From assembly GCA_003243445.1 (NCBI GenBank), contig QFQQ01000018.1, forward strand, positions 28,690 to 92,689: DNA of 64,000 bases, in the 5' to 3' direction. The translations under genes and the position numbers were made by a program. Shown piece by piece: positions 41,612-50,882 of this stretch (within the stretch, counting starts at the first letter, position 1; every line of letters starts with the position of its first letter). Source of the DNA: Citrobacter freundii (GTDB lineage: Bacteria > Bacteroidota > Bacteroidia > Chitinophagales > Chitinophagaceae). The notes beneath the pieces are model-generated. The model worked only from the letters and a program-made list of their open reading frames with translations, ran no database searches and was not told the origin of the DNA.

Positions 41612-44058
41612 AGATTCTCATCGCGGGATTGATATACTGGCTTGGCAGTATCTTACAACTCAGTGCGCAGTCTGTAATGATCTATGCAGACACGGCTCGC
41701 GGGGATACGCTTAAGAAGATCATATCGATCCTGAGCAGTGAGCTGAAAAAAAGCCCGGGCATCGGGACAGTGAGCATTGCTTCAGCAAAGAATTATAAAG
41801 GCACAGGTATTTTTATCTCTACGGCATCAGGCAGCCCCGCAGATGCTGTGCGGCTGAAGAAAAAAAGTATTGAAAGCTTTTCTGTTGTTGCCAATGGCCA
41901 GACAGTGAAAATACTGGGCAATTGCCAGATGGCGATCGGCCACGGGGTCTTCACCTGGCTGGAATCACTTGGCTACCGTTATTATTTCGCCAACTCCGAT
42001 TGGTACATCACTCCCGCCGGCGTAAAACTTTATTCTCCACTCAACCTGGTATCCTCTCCGTCTTTTGACCATAGAAAGATCTGGTATGGATACGGCACGG
42101 GTTCGGACAAAGCGGATAAAGATTATTTTTTCTGGGTGCTCGCCAATAAACTAGGTGGTGCAATGAACGCCTCGTTCGGACATTCATACGGCAATATCAT
42201 CGCCCGTAATAAAAGCAGTTTCCAGCAACATCCTGAATGGTTTTATCCCCCCGCACAGAACGGAACAGTTCCCGCAGACGGGAAATTTGATATGTCACGC
42301 GAAGGACTTGTTCAACTGGTAATAAAAGACGCGGAAGACCAGATACAGGCATCATTGCGTAACAATACGCCCGCCTATAAGATGATCTCTGTTGCTCCTT
42401 CCGATGATATAGGTACCTGCAATTCACCCGCATGTCAGCAGCTTGGAAGTATTACAGACAGGGTTTTTTACCTTGTCAACCGCGTGGCTGCCGCACTCCG
42501 CCAGAAATATCCATCCACACTGTTCGGATGTATGGCTTATAGCGAATATAGTGAGCCACCAACCCGCAGGCTTGAGCCAAATGTTTTTGTGGCTGTTACC
42601 ACCGCCTTCAATAACAGCGCCTATTCCACACCGCAACTGATCGAAAAATGGCGGGCCAAAGGCGCGATCGTCGGCCTCTATGATTATTTCAGTTGGTATA
42701 TGTGGGATCATGACCTTCCCGGGCAAAGCCTGGTGAGCCGGACCACTGAGATGGCTGAGAATATAAAAAAATATCACCGGTTAGGACTGAAAGCATATGA
42801 TGCCGAGTCTTCTATCGGCTGGATCAGTAAAGGACTTGGTTATTATATCGCTGCGAAACTGATGTGGGATGTTTCAGCAGATGTAAATAAAATAAAACAG
42901 GAGTTTTTCGATCGCTGTTTCAAAAAAGCAAGTGAACCCATGAAGCAGCTTTGGAATGATTGGGAAAACTATTCCGCAGCAATGGTCCGGGAGTCATCAC
43001 TTGCTGAATGGATGGACCTCGTTGCAAAAGCTGAAATTCTCGAAACAGACCAGGCGGTGCTGAAACGTTTGCTCCAGGTAAAATCCTACCTGCACTATCT
43101 TTTTCTCTACAGGGTATATGAGGATCAGAAGAACGAACAAAACCTGCTGGCGCTTCTCAACTACGGATACCGGAAACTGGATGAGGGTTCCGTATCCGGT
43201 TATCCCGCCTTCTTTGTACTCGGAGCCCGTTCCGGTATCAACGGAATGGGGTTCACGCCGGATGCAAAATGGCGGAAGAATAATACGCCTGTGTCAGACC
43301 AGGAAATGAACAGTTTGATCAGGAATGACAGAAACCAACTGCAAACAAGGCCTTCCGTAAAACTTGTGGCCGCCGCTTCCAGGTTCAAAACAGTTCCCGC
43401 TGTCAGCAGCTATCCCCGTTCCATGATGGATAGCGCTAATGTTAATAACGCATTCTGGATGTTCCAGGAATTTGTAATCGAGGTCAAAAAGAAATCAGCA
43501 GGCAATTATATTGAACTGACCGGTGATTATATCGGCAATCCAGATAATAAAAAGCCGATCACACTAAAGATATATCAATACAGACAGGATGGAAATTTTT
43601 CAGGTCAGCCTGTTTTACTGTCATATGATTACAGATCGGCGCTGGTAAAAGAGAAGATCAGTCTGGCGACGCTTGCACCCGGTTATTACTCGGTAGTTGT
43701 GACTGATCCTACAAAAATATTCAAGATCGATTTCAGCACTCCCCTTAATTACAGTGCTGTGGCGAGACCGGGCAACCCGATCAGGTCCAAAACACTTGGA
43801 TATGCGTTTATCTATGTTCCCGCAGGAGTGTCTCATTTCAACCTGTTGAAAAATCATATACTTGAATTAATGACGCCAACCGGCCGGCAGCTCAGCTTCA
43901 AAGCAGGCAAAGAAGAAGATATTCAGATCCAGGTACAGAAGGGTGAAGCCGGTCTCTGGAGGATCAGGTCATTATATGAAAATCTGCAGATGGAAGGCAT
44001 TCCTCCCTATCTCGGCATATCACCCGAAAGAATGCTGATCCCCGCTGAAGCCAATTAA
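41608..44058 (+). CDS. Exported DUF4838 protein in the polysaccharide operon
   Basis: 816 residues from a GTG that overlaps the rfbA stop (GTGA). A signal peptide (cleavage likely after LQLSAQ, about residue 20) precedes a GH20/GH67-like N-terminal domain (about 30-130) and a DUF4838 core (HSYGNIIARNKSSFQQHPEW, DIGTCNSPACQQL, YDYFSWYMWDHDLPGQSL), then a C-terminal beta-rich part. DUF4838 proteins look like glycoside hydrolases, but their activities are not well defined. A secreted carbohydrate-active enzyme here may trim or remodel the exported glycan. Confidence 0.85.
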   Translation: MKILIAGLIYWLGSILQLSAQSVMIYADTARGDTLKKIISILSSELKKSPGIGTVSIASAKNYKGTGIFISTASGSPADAVRLKKKSIESFSVVANGQTVKILGNCQMAIGHGVFTWLESLGYRYYFANSDWYITPAGVKLYSPLNLVSSPSFDHRKIWYGYGTGSDKADKDYFFWVLANKLGGAMNASFGHSYGNIIARNKSSFQQHPEWFYPPAQNGTVPADGKFDMSREGLVQLVIKDAEDQIQASLRNNTPAYKMISVAPSDDIGTCNSPACQQLGSITDRVFYLVNRVAAALRQKYPSTLFGCMAYSEYSEPPTRRLEPNVFVAVTTAFNNSAYSTPQLIEKWRAKGAIVGLYDYFSWYMWDHDLPGQSLVSRTTEMAENIKKYHRLGLKAYDAESSIGWISKGLGYYIAAKLMWDVSADVNKIKQEFFDRCFKKASEPMKQLWNDWENYSAAMVRESSLAEWMDLVAKAEILETDQAVLKRLLQVKSYLHYLFLYRVYEDQKNEQNLLALLNYGYRKLDEGSVSGYPAFFVLGARSGINGMGFTPDAKWRKNNTPVSDQEMNSLIRNDRNQLQTRPSVKLVAAASRFKTVPAVSSYPRSMMDSANVNNAFWMFQEFVIEVKKKSAGNYIELTGDYIGNPDNKKPITLKIYQYRQDGNFSGQPVLLSYDYRSALVKEKISLATLAPGYYSVVVTDPTKIFKIDFSTPLNYSAVARPGNPIRSKTLGYAFIYVPAGVSHFNLLKNHILELMTPTGRQLSFKAGKEEDIQIQVQKGEAGLWRIRSLYENLQMEGIPPYLGISPERMLIPAEAN

Positions 44059-44077
44059 TGTCATACCGAACACTCCC

Positions 44078-45388
44078 ATGAAAACCGCGACCTGGAAAGC
44101 AACTCTGTTAAACAAGCTGAAAAGCGGATCGGTCCGTCACGTAGGCTTGTACACTGCGGGAGCCGTTATTTCAAAAGGGATCTCTTTCCTCGCGCTGCCA
44201 TTCTTTACTTTTTATATCTCTGAATCGGGCTTTGGTATCCTGGCATTGATCACAAACTCCGTATTGTTGCTGAATAGTTTCATTCTTTTCAGCACCAATA
44301 TCACACTCAATGCGGCCTATTTTAACGATGATAAAGAACGGTATAAAAATCTTTTCACCTCGTTCCTCGTATATGTGAGCGGAGCTACACTTATTTCCGC
44401 AGGCATTATTGCGATATTTTTCGAACCGTTGCAACGTAATTTCGGATTTCAGTGGTATTACATATTCCTGCTGCCATTGCTGACCTTTTTCAATTTCTTT
44501 GTAGAGCAGCTTAATAATTTCCTGCGATTGCGGCATGAGTCAATTACTTTTTTTATCAGTAATGTATTGAAAGCCGCTATTGAGATCGGCCTGGCCGTTT
44601 TCCTGCTGTATTTTTTCCGGAATGACTATTATGCGAGGATCATTTCAATCAGTGTTTCAGCGTTTTTGTTTACGATATATGCCTTCTATTACTTTTTTGT
44701 GAAGATGGATCTCCGGGGAAAATTCCAGTTCTCGTTTATCCGCAATGAATTTGCATTTGGCGTTTCCATAATGATCATGCAGCTTGCTAATTTTCTGATG
44801 GGATCTTCAGACAAATTTTTTGTCAAATATTTTTACACAAATGATCTTACCGGCATTTATAATATCGCTTCCACCCTGGCAGGGGTGTTATTCATCTTTT
44901 CTTCGGCAATGAGCTCTTATCTGATGCCAAATATGTATTCGGCATTTGCACAACCTTCAATGGACAGAGTGGCTGTTGTAAAACGCTACTTCTTTAAATA
45001 TATGATAGCGATCATTGGAGCCGCAATGCTGGTGTTTATTGGTGGAACAGTTACCTATTTCTATCTGGTAAAGAAGACATACCTGATCGGATACTCTTCC
45101 TTCTGTCTTCTCCTGGTGGGCAATATTTTCTATTCAGTTGGAGTGTTTCTTTACCCGGTGTTATGGTATTACCGGGCTAAAAGAAAACTGGTCGGCGTGG
45201 CTGCTGTTTCTATTGCGACAGGCGGCACGCTTTTTTTTGTGCTTACAAAATATTATTCCATCCGCGGAACGGCACTGGCAATGTTACTTTGTTACCTGAT
45301 CGTTGGCACATATGTATTCCAGCTAACAATCAAATTATTAAAGAAGTCAGCTGTGCCCCAACCGCTGACAACTGAAGTGATCCCCTGA
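44078..45388 (+). CDS. Wzx-like oligosaccharide flippase
   Basis: 436 residues, about 12-14 membrane helices, of the polysaccharide biosynthesis MATE/MVF-type (RHVGLYTAGAVISKGISFLA, then PFFTFYISESGFGILALI, and SSDKFFVKYFYTNDLTGIYN). It moves the lipid-linked repeat unit across the inner membrane. The gene is followed by 112 nt without a gene before the fucosyltransferase. Confidence 0.9.
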   Translation: MKTATWKATLLNKLKSGSVRHVGLYTAGAVISKGISFLALPFFTFYISESGFGILALITNSVLLLNSFILFSTNITLNAAYFNDDKERYKNLFTSFLVYVSGATLISAGIIAIFFEPLQRNFGFQWYYIFLLPLLTFFNFFVEQLNNFLRLRHESITFFISNVLKAAIEIGLAVFLLYFFRNDYYARIISISVSAFLFTIYAFYYFFVKMDLRGKFQFSFIRNEFAFGVSIMIMQLANFLMGSSDKFFVKYFYTNDLTGIYNIASTLAGVLFIFSSAMSSYLMPNMYSAFAQPSMDRVAVVKRYFFKYMIAIIGAAMLVFIGGTVTYFYLVKKTYLIGYSSFCLLLVGNIFYSVGVFLYPVLWYYRAKRKLVGVAAVSIATGGTLFFVLTKYYSIRGTALAMLLCYLIVGTYVFQLTIKLLKKSAVPQPLTTEVIP

Positions 45389-45500
45389 TCTATACGGTGA
45401 GGATCACGAAACAAAAAAGGCCGCTGTTTTTCCGGAACGGAGATCGTTTTCAAGTCCCGGGGTTGACACACTATAAAATTACCGGACAACATACCACAGA

Positions 45501-46376
45501 ATGATTATTACAAGATTGATAGGCGGCCTCGGCAACCAAATGTTCCAGTATGCATTTGGAAAAGCCGCGTCGCTGAGGTTGAATGTACCGTTGAAGATCG
45601 ATTTAGATTATCTGCATAATCTCAGTTCTGATCACGCGGAATTCGTACCGCGTAAATACAGCCTTGATATATTCAATATACCCGATCAGCTGGCATCAAA
45701 AGAAGAAACGGCTCTTTTTACCAATCGGGTGAATAATGCAGCAGTGAATAGTTTACTCAGCAAGTTGCTGGGAAAGAAAAGATCTTACTGGCTGGAACCT
45801 CATTATCATTTTTCAGATAAGGCTAAGAATGCCCCGGATAATGTGCTGCTGGAAGGTTACTGGCAAAGTTCAAAGTACTTTAATGAGGCCGAAACTGAAC
45901 TGAGAAAGATCTTCACATTCCGTCAGCCGGTTTCTGCAGCGGCGGGACCAATGCTGCAGGATATTACGCAGCGGAACAGTGTATGCGTACATGTTCGCAG
46001 GGGCGATTTCCTGATCAATGCCAATCATGGATTCTGCGGCATTCCCTATTATCAGCAGGCTGAACGGATCATCTCCGAAAAGATCAGTGATCCCGCATAT
46101 TATGTTTTTTCGGATGAGATCGACTGGTGCCGGGAGAATATGCAGTTTCTGCCGGGCGCAACATTTGTATCGACTGAACTCGCCGGTCACAAAGATCAGG
46201 ATCATCTTCGCCTGATGGCTCAATGCAAACATTTTATTATTCCGAACAGCAGTTTCGCCTGGTGGGCCGTATGGTTGAGCGGCCGCAGCAATGCTGTGGT
46301 GGTGGCTCCTGCCAAATGGTATAAGCCGGCTCCCGATGCAACTGATATTTATCAACCGGAATGGATTGTTATATAA
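45501..46376 (+). CDS. GT11 alpha-1,2-fucosyltransferase-like
   Basis: 291 residues with the three GT11 motifs: IGGLGNQMFQYAFG at the start, VCVHVRRGDFLIN near residue 158 and NSSFAWWAVWLS near 250. GT11 enzymes transfer fucose (or a related sugar) from GDP-fucose in an alpha-1,2 linkage. GDP-fucose synthesis genes are not in the window. Donor and acceptor remain inferred. Confidence 0.93.
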   Translation: MIITRLIGGLGNQMFQYAFGKAASLRLNVPLKIDLDYLHNLSSDHAEFVPRKYSLDIFNIPDQLASKEETALFTNRVNNAAVNSLLSKLLGKKRSYWLEPHYHFSDKAKNAPDNVLLEGYWQSSKYFNEAETELRKIFTFRQPVSAAAGPMLQDITQRNSVCVHVRRGDFLINANHGFCGIPYYQQAERIISEKISDPAYYVFSDEIDWCRENMQFLPGATFVSTELAGHKDQDHLRLMAQCKHFIIPNSSFAWWAVWLSGRSNAVVVAPAKWYKPAPDATDIYQPEWIVI

Positions 46377-46405
46377 ATAATTAAGCATAAACTATAAAAC
46401 TGGCT

Positions 46406-47152
46406 ATGTCATCAGAAAGACAATTACTGGAAGCAGATAATCCGTGGTGGGGCGAACATGTACACCGCTATCAGGAAATGGTGCCTTATATCGGGCCGGA
46501 GGATAAGATCCTCGATCTCGCCTGCGGTACTGGTTTCGGGTCGGATATACTTGCCGGACATACGCGGGGAATAGTGATCGGCGGGGATATTGCGGCTGAT
46601 GCGATCGATGATTGCAACAGGATCTGGAAACGTCCCAATCTTCAGTTCAGGGTACTGGATGGAACAAACCTTCCGTTCGAAGATAATTTTTTCGACAAGA
46701 TCGCATCGTTCGAAACGATCGAACATACGACCATGTACAGGGAAATGCTCCGTGAATTTTTACGGGTGTTAAAACCGGGCGGCATCGCGTTTATTTCAAC
46801 ACCAAATTTTCCTGTAAACAGCCCCTCAGGAAAAGTGACCAATCCATATCACACCCAGGAGTTCACGTATGATGAATTGCACGATATATTGCAAAGTGTA
46901 TTTCAGGATACAAAAATGACGGGGCAGAAATACTCACGTTACGACTCGGGTAAGGTCCCTGCGATCGGAAAATTCATCGAATTCTTTTTTGGTATTATTG
47001 GGATCAGGAAGCTTCCATATAGTATCAAGAACGGCGTGTCAAAATTTTTCACCCGCAAGCCTTTTTATCCCGAAGCCAATGACTATACAATGGTAGCATC
47101 AAAAACGGACGCTATCAGGTGCAAGACGCTCTTTTGCATATGCCGGAAGTAA
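46406..47152 (+). CDS. Class I SAM-dependent methyltransferase
   Basis: 248 residues with Rossmann-type SAM motifs: ILDLACGTGFGSDILA (motif I), GGDIAADAIDDCNR, IASFETIEH and LKPGGIAFISTPNFP. It could methylate a sugar of the repeat unit; the target is unknown. It ends inside the start region of the next gene (13-nt overlap). Confidence 0.88.
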   Translation: MSSERQLLEADNPWWGEHVHRYQEMVPYIGPEDKILDLACGTGFGSDILAGHTRGIVIGGDIAADAIDDCNRIWKRPNLQFRVLDGTNLPFEDNFFDKIASFETIEHTTMYREMLREFLRVLKPGGIAFISTPNFPVNSPSGKVTNPYHTQEFTYDELHDILQSVFQDTKMTGQKYSRYDSGKVPAIGKFIEFFFGIIGIRKLPYSIKNGVSKFFTRKPFYPEANDYTMVASKTDAIRCKTLFCICRK

Positions 47153-48015
47153 CGCCACATGTATCGATCATCATACCTGCGTATAACGCTGGTGCTTTTT
47201 TGCAGGAAACGATCAATTCTGTAAAGGCTCAGGATTTCACTGATTGGGAAATGATCGTTGTAAATGACGGATCGAAAGACAATACCGCCGGGATTGTTCT
47301 CCAGCAGAACGATCAGCGCATTTCATTACTGGACCAGGTAAATAAAGGAGTGTCAACTGCCCGCAATAATGGACTTGCGATCGCAAAAGGAAAGTACGTT
47401 GTATTCCTGGATGCAGATGACCTGATGGGTGAATCTTTTCTTACTGCCCGTATCGAGTCACTCGATAAAGATGAAACTAAGGGTTTTTGCTGTGGATGGG
47501 TAGAGACTTTCCCTGATATCTCTCCCCTGATGAAAGGAGCTGCAGCAGATCCCGAAAAAGAAATTCTTTTTTTTGAACCGGGGGTAACAACTGTTCCCTC
47601 GAACTACATGCTGAGAAAAACAATACTCAATAAATACGGAATAAATTTTAATCAGATTCTAAGCAGCTCTGCCGACAGATTTTTTTTACTTCAGGTAGCG
47701 AAACACACAAACGGGATACTCATCTCAAGTGAGCGTGGAAGATTACTTTATAGAATAAGTAGTCACAGTATGTCACATGATATGAAACCGGGCTTGATTT
47801 TTGATAATCTTCAAATGTACAGGGAAGTCAGACGTTCAGGTCTGTTGCCCCGTGAGAAGAATAAATTCAAAAGTCAATTCTTTTTTTCGCTGGCCCTGGG
47901 TTTTGCATTAACGAAGAAGTATAATTACGCGATGCTGTATCTTCTTCGTTCGGCGATTTCTCATCCGGCCGTTTTTTTCAAGTTGTTATGGAAAAAAATA
48001 ACAACGAAGAAATGA
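47140..48015 (+). CDS. GT2 family glycosyltransferase
   Basis: 291 residues from the ATG at 47140; a GTG seven codons upstream is less likely. The GT-A fold shows HVSIIIPAYNAGAFLQETIN, IVVNDGSKDNT and the metal-binding VVFLDADDLM. It adds one sugar of the repeat unit at the cytoplasmic face; donor and acceptor are unknown. It overlaps the methyltransferase gene by 13 nt. Confidence 0.93.
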   Translation: MPEVTPHVSIIIPAYNAGAFLQETINSVKAQDFTDWEMIVVNDGSKDNTAGIVLQQNDQRISLLDQVNKGVSTARNNGLAIAKGKYVVFLDADDLMGESFLTARIESLDKDETKGFCCGWVETFPDISPLMKGAAADPEKEILFFEPGVTTVPSNYMLRKTILNKYGINFNQILSSSADRFFLLQVAKHTNGILISSERGRLLYRISSHSMSHDMKPGLIFDNLQMYREVRRSGLLPREKNKFKSQFFFSLALGFALTKKYNYAMLYLLRSAISHPAVFFKLLWKKITTKK

Positions 48016-48100
48016 ATGTCTGACAATTGTTTCATGTCGGATATTCACCGTGCCTTAGTCAACCCGATTGATTACCGGATGAAAAAACGTTCCGTATTAC

Positions 48101-49003
48101 ATGAAGCGATTGTTGTATCTGCTGCAGGCATTTTCTTTTACAGTATTCCTGTTTTCTTTTTATCTCGCGCTGATCGAGGTGTTCGGCTTTGCTACGCCTC
48201 TCACGAAATATAATCACGAGCAGGAATATTATGACCAGATTGAGGCATATGACCCATCTTTGGGTAGATTGAATTCAATCGCAAAATTGTCTGCTTACTG
48301 CGACAGCAGTTATTACGCAGCCTTTGGCTCGTGGAATGCCGACAGTCTTGCAGAGGAACATTATACAAATATTGTTTCAACAGCCGTCAGAAAGAAGTTT
48401 TATCATGGCTATTCTTTTTATGGTTTTTCTGATAATTATTTAGCACTGCTGTTTGAGCCGCTGTTCGACGGTCATGCCAGTGCTATTGTACTTCCGGATG
48501 ATATTGTCAAACATCCTTTCGCCGCATGCAGTCAGCAATCCATCGTAATGATGACATTGCTGAATGGAAAAAAGATCGACACACGAAAAGTGATCTTTGA
48601 TGGTGGCAAACGATTCGGCGGACATTTTAGTCTCGAAGTATTCTATGATAAGCGCTGGCATTTCTTTGACCCAGATAAGGAACCCGATACTGCAATACTG
48701 GATAAACTCGGCAGGCCGGATATTGAATCATTGGCAAACAATCAACCAACACTGGTTGCCGCCTATAGAAATCTTCCGGCGGATAATGTGGTGGGATTGT
48801 TCTCCAGTTATGTCTATGGTTCACCCGACAGGGCTGTCGCACCAAGAGCATCAATATACCAGCAGATCACAAAAATCCTTTCTTATACAATCTGGATTAT
48901 TCCATTGATGTTATTCTTCTGGGTTTCCAGAAGGATATACGCCTACAAACCTGACAAAAAAAATGTGTGGAATTTCAGGCTTCATTTCTTCCCGTTTAAA
49001 TAA
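48101..49003 (+). CDS. Membrane-anchored transglutaminase-like protein
   Basis: 300 residues with an N-terminal membrane helix (about 5-27) and a C-terminal helix (about 262-282). Between them lies a possible transglutaminase-like triad: Cys in FAACSQQSIVMM (near 147), His in GGHFSLEVFYDKRW (near 172) and Asp in HFFDPDKE (near 188). Order and spacing fit the papain-like transglutaminase fold, but the match is from motifs only. The gene overlaps the following asparagine synthase gene by 41 nt. It could crosslink or trim the surface material made by this operon; that is inference. Confidence 0.6.
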   Translation: MKRLLYLLQAFSFTVFLFSFYLALIEVFGFATPLTKYNHEQEYYDQIEAYDPSLGRLNSIAKLSAYCDSSYYAAFGSWNADSLAEEHYTNIVSTAVRKKFYHGYSFYGFSDNYLALLFEPLFDGHASAIVLPDDIVKHPFAACSQQSIVMMTLLNGKKIDTRKVIFDGGKRFGGHFSLEVFYDKRWHFFDPDKEPDTAILDKLGRPDIESLANNQPTLVAAYRNLPADNVVGLFSSYVYGSPDRAVAPRASIYQQITKILSYTIWIIPLMLFFWVSRRIYAYKPDKKNVWNFRLHFFPFK

Positions 49004-50822
49004 GAGTGATCTTCAGCAAATGAACCGGGCGATCAGCCACCGCGGCCCGGACGCAGATGGTTTTTTCTTCGAAGAACATGAAAAGTTTAATCTTGGCCTT
49101 GCCCACAGAAGGCTTTCGATCATCGATCTCAGCACTTCTGCGAATCAGCCAATGTTCAGCAGTTGCGGCCGCTATGTGATCGTCTTCAACGGAGAGATCT
49201 ACAACTACCAGGACATAAAACGCGAAAAGCTGCAGGGGATCGAATGGAAAACTTCCGGTGATACGGAAGTGATCATCGAAAGCTTTGCACGCTACGGCGT
49301 GGATTGTTTCGAATGGTTCAATGGTATGTTCGCCTTTGCAATCTGGGATATACAGGAGCAGAGAATGTTCGTGGCAAGGGACCGCATCGGTATCAAGCCT
49401 TTTTATTATTACCACAGTGGTCATGAATTCGTGTTTGCTTCAGAGTTAAAATCGTTGCAATCACTCAGCTGCGGATCTGCGATCAATCAGTCTGCAATCA
49501 CTAATTTCTTATACCTTGGCTATATTCCTCAAACCCAAACGATCTACAAGGATTGTTTCAAATTGCTGCCCGGACACTATGCAGTCATCGACGAAACCGG
49601 CATCCGGCAGAATACGCCTTATTGGACACTGGAAGATCATGTGCATGGAGCCGTGGTTAGCGATGAAGTAACCGCAAAGAAACAGCTGAATACATTGATG
49701 GAAGAAGCGGTTGAACGTTGTATGATCAGCGATGTGCCATTGGGTACCTTTCTGAGCGGGGGTATAGACAGTAGTCTTGTATCCGCCATCGCACAGAAAT
49801 ACAGCTCAACCCCGATCAATACTTTCTCTATCGCTTTCCGGGAAGGCAAGTACGATGAATCAAAATACGCAAAGCAGGTAGCCGATCATATCGGCGCAAA
49901 CTACCGTCAGTTTATTGTTGATGAAAGCGAAGGCATAGATATTATTCATGACTTTTTGAATATCTATGACGAACCTTATGGTGATACTTCCGGCATTGCA
50001 ACCTATCTCGTCTCAAAACTCGCACGCAAGCATGTAACAGTAGCTCTCTGCGGCGATGGCGCAGACGAATTATTCATGGGATATGGTTTTTATACATGGG
50101 CCAAAAGGTTGAATAATCCTTTGCTGAAGCCATTTCATCCGCTGATCAGCAAAACGCTTTATCAGTTTGATAAAAATGCTTACCGCAACAGATCCTATCT
50201 TTTTGAAAATGCGAAGGGAAGAAACTATAGCCATATTTTTTCTCAATGCCATGGAAACTGGGGTATCGATGAGATCAAAAGCCTGCTGGCTGATTCTTTC
50301 AGCTATGATTTTGACGAACACCTGCTTCCGGTTGACCGCAAACTTTCTGTGGAAGAGCAGCAAAGCTTTTTCGATATTAAAAACTATCTCGCGGAAGAGC
50401 TGCTTCCAAAAGTTGATCGCGCAAGTATGCAGCATTCGCTTGAGGTCCGGGTTCCATTCCTGGATTCAAAAGTGATCGATTTCGCACTGAACCTTTCGCC
50501 GGATCTGAAAATGAAAGACGGCGTACAGAAATACCTCTTGAAAGAAGTGCTGTATGACTATATTCCCAAAGCTTTCTTCGACAGACCTAAATGGGGATTC
50601 GCAGTTCCGATCGAAGAATGGCTGAGAGGCAAACTTTCATACCTGATCGATGACTACCTGAGTCCTTCAAAAATTGAAGAAGTCGGGATACTCAACAACA
50701 AAGCCGTTCAGGAATATGTGAAGAAATTCCGCTCGGGCGAATTCTTCAGGTACTACAGGATCTGGCTCCTGATCGTTCTGCAAAAATGGATGTTGGAAAA
50801 ACATTCGGTGATACATCAATAA
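48963..50822 (+). CDS. asnB: Asparagine-synthase-type amidotransferase, first of two
   Basis: 619 residues. An N-terminal class II glutamine amidotransferase domain begins MCGISGFIS with the nucleophile Cys2 exposed after Met removal, then RRLSIIDLS and FNGEIYN. The synthetase domain has SGGIDSSLVSAIA (PP-loop) near 265 and LAEELLPKVDRASMQHSLE. In polysaccharide loci such proteins (for example WbpS) amidate uronic acids rather than making asparagine. A UDP-sugar dehydrogenase and a second copy in the same operon support that. It overlaps the transglutaminase-like gene by 41 nt. Confidence 0.92.
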   Translation: MCGISGFISSRLNKSDLQQMNRAISHRGPDADGFFFEEHEKFNLGLAHRRLSIIDLSTSANQPMFSSCGRYVIVFNGEIYNYQDIKREKLQGIEWKTSGDTEVIIESFARYGVDCFEWFNGMFAFAIWDIQEQRMFVARDRIGIKPFYYYHSGHEFVFASELKSLQSLSCGSAINQSAITNFLYLGYIPQTQTIYKDCFKLLPGHYAVIDETGIRQNTPYWTLEDHVHGAVVSDEVTAKKQLNTLMEEAVERCMISDVPLGTFLSGGIDSSLVSAIAQKYSSTPINTFSIAFREGKYDESKYAKQVADHIGANYRQFIVDESEGIDIIHDFLNIYDEPYGDTSGIATYLVSKLARKHVTVALCGDGADELFMGYGFYTWAKRLNNPLLKPFHPLISKTLYQFDKNAYRNRSYLFENAKGRNYSHIFSQCHGNWGIDEIKSLLADSFSYDFDEHLLPVDRKLSVEEQQSFFDIKNYLAEELLPKVDRASMQHSLEVRVPFLDSKVIDFALNLSPDLKMKDGVQKYLLKEVLYDYIPKAFFDRPKWGFAVPIEEWLRGKLSYLIDDYLSPSKIEEVGILNNKAVQEYVKKFRSGEFFRYYRIWLLIVLQKWMLEKHSVIHQ

Positions 50823-50882
50823 TAACGGGCAGACCCCGTTTGCTTTAAAGAAAAAATCCGGCCGGTTATTTCCACTTATTAA

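Noticed and set aside
48016..48213. 65-codon ORF overlapping the transglutaminase-like gene
   Set aside because: Different frame from a longer, well-structured gene starting at 48101; no features of its own.
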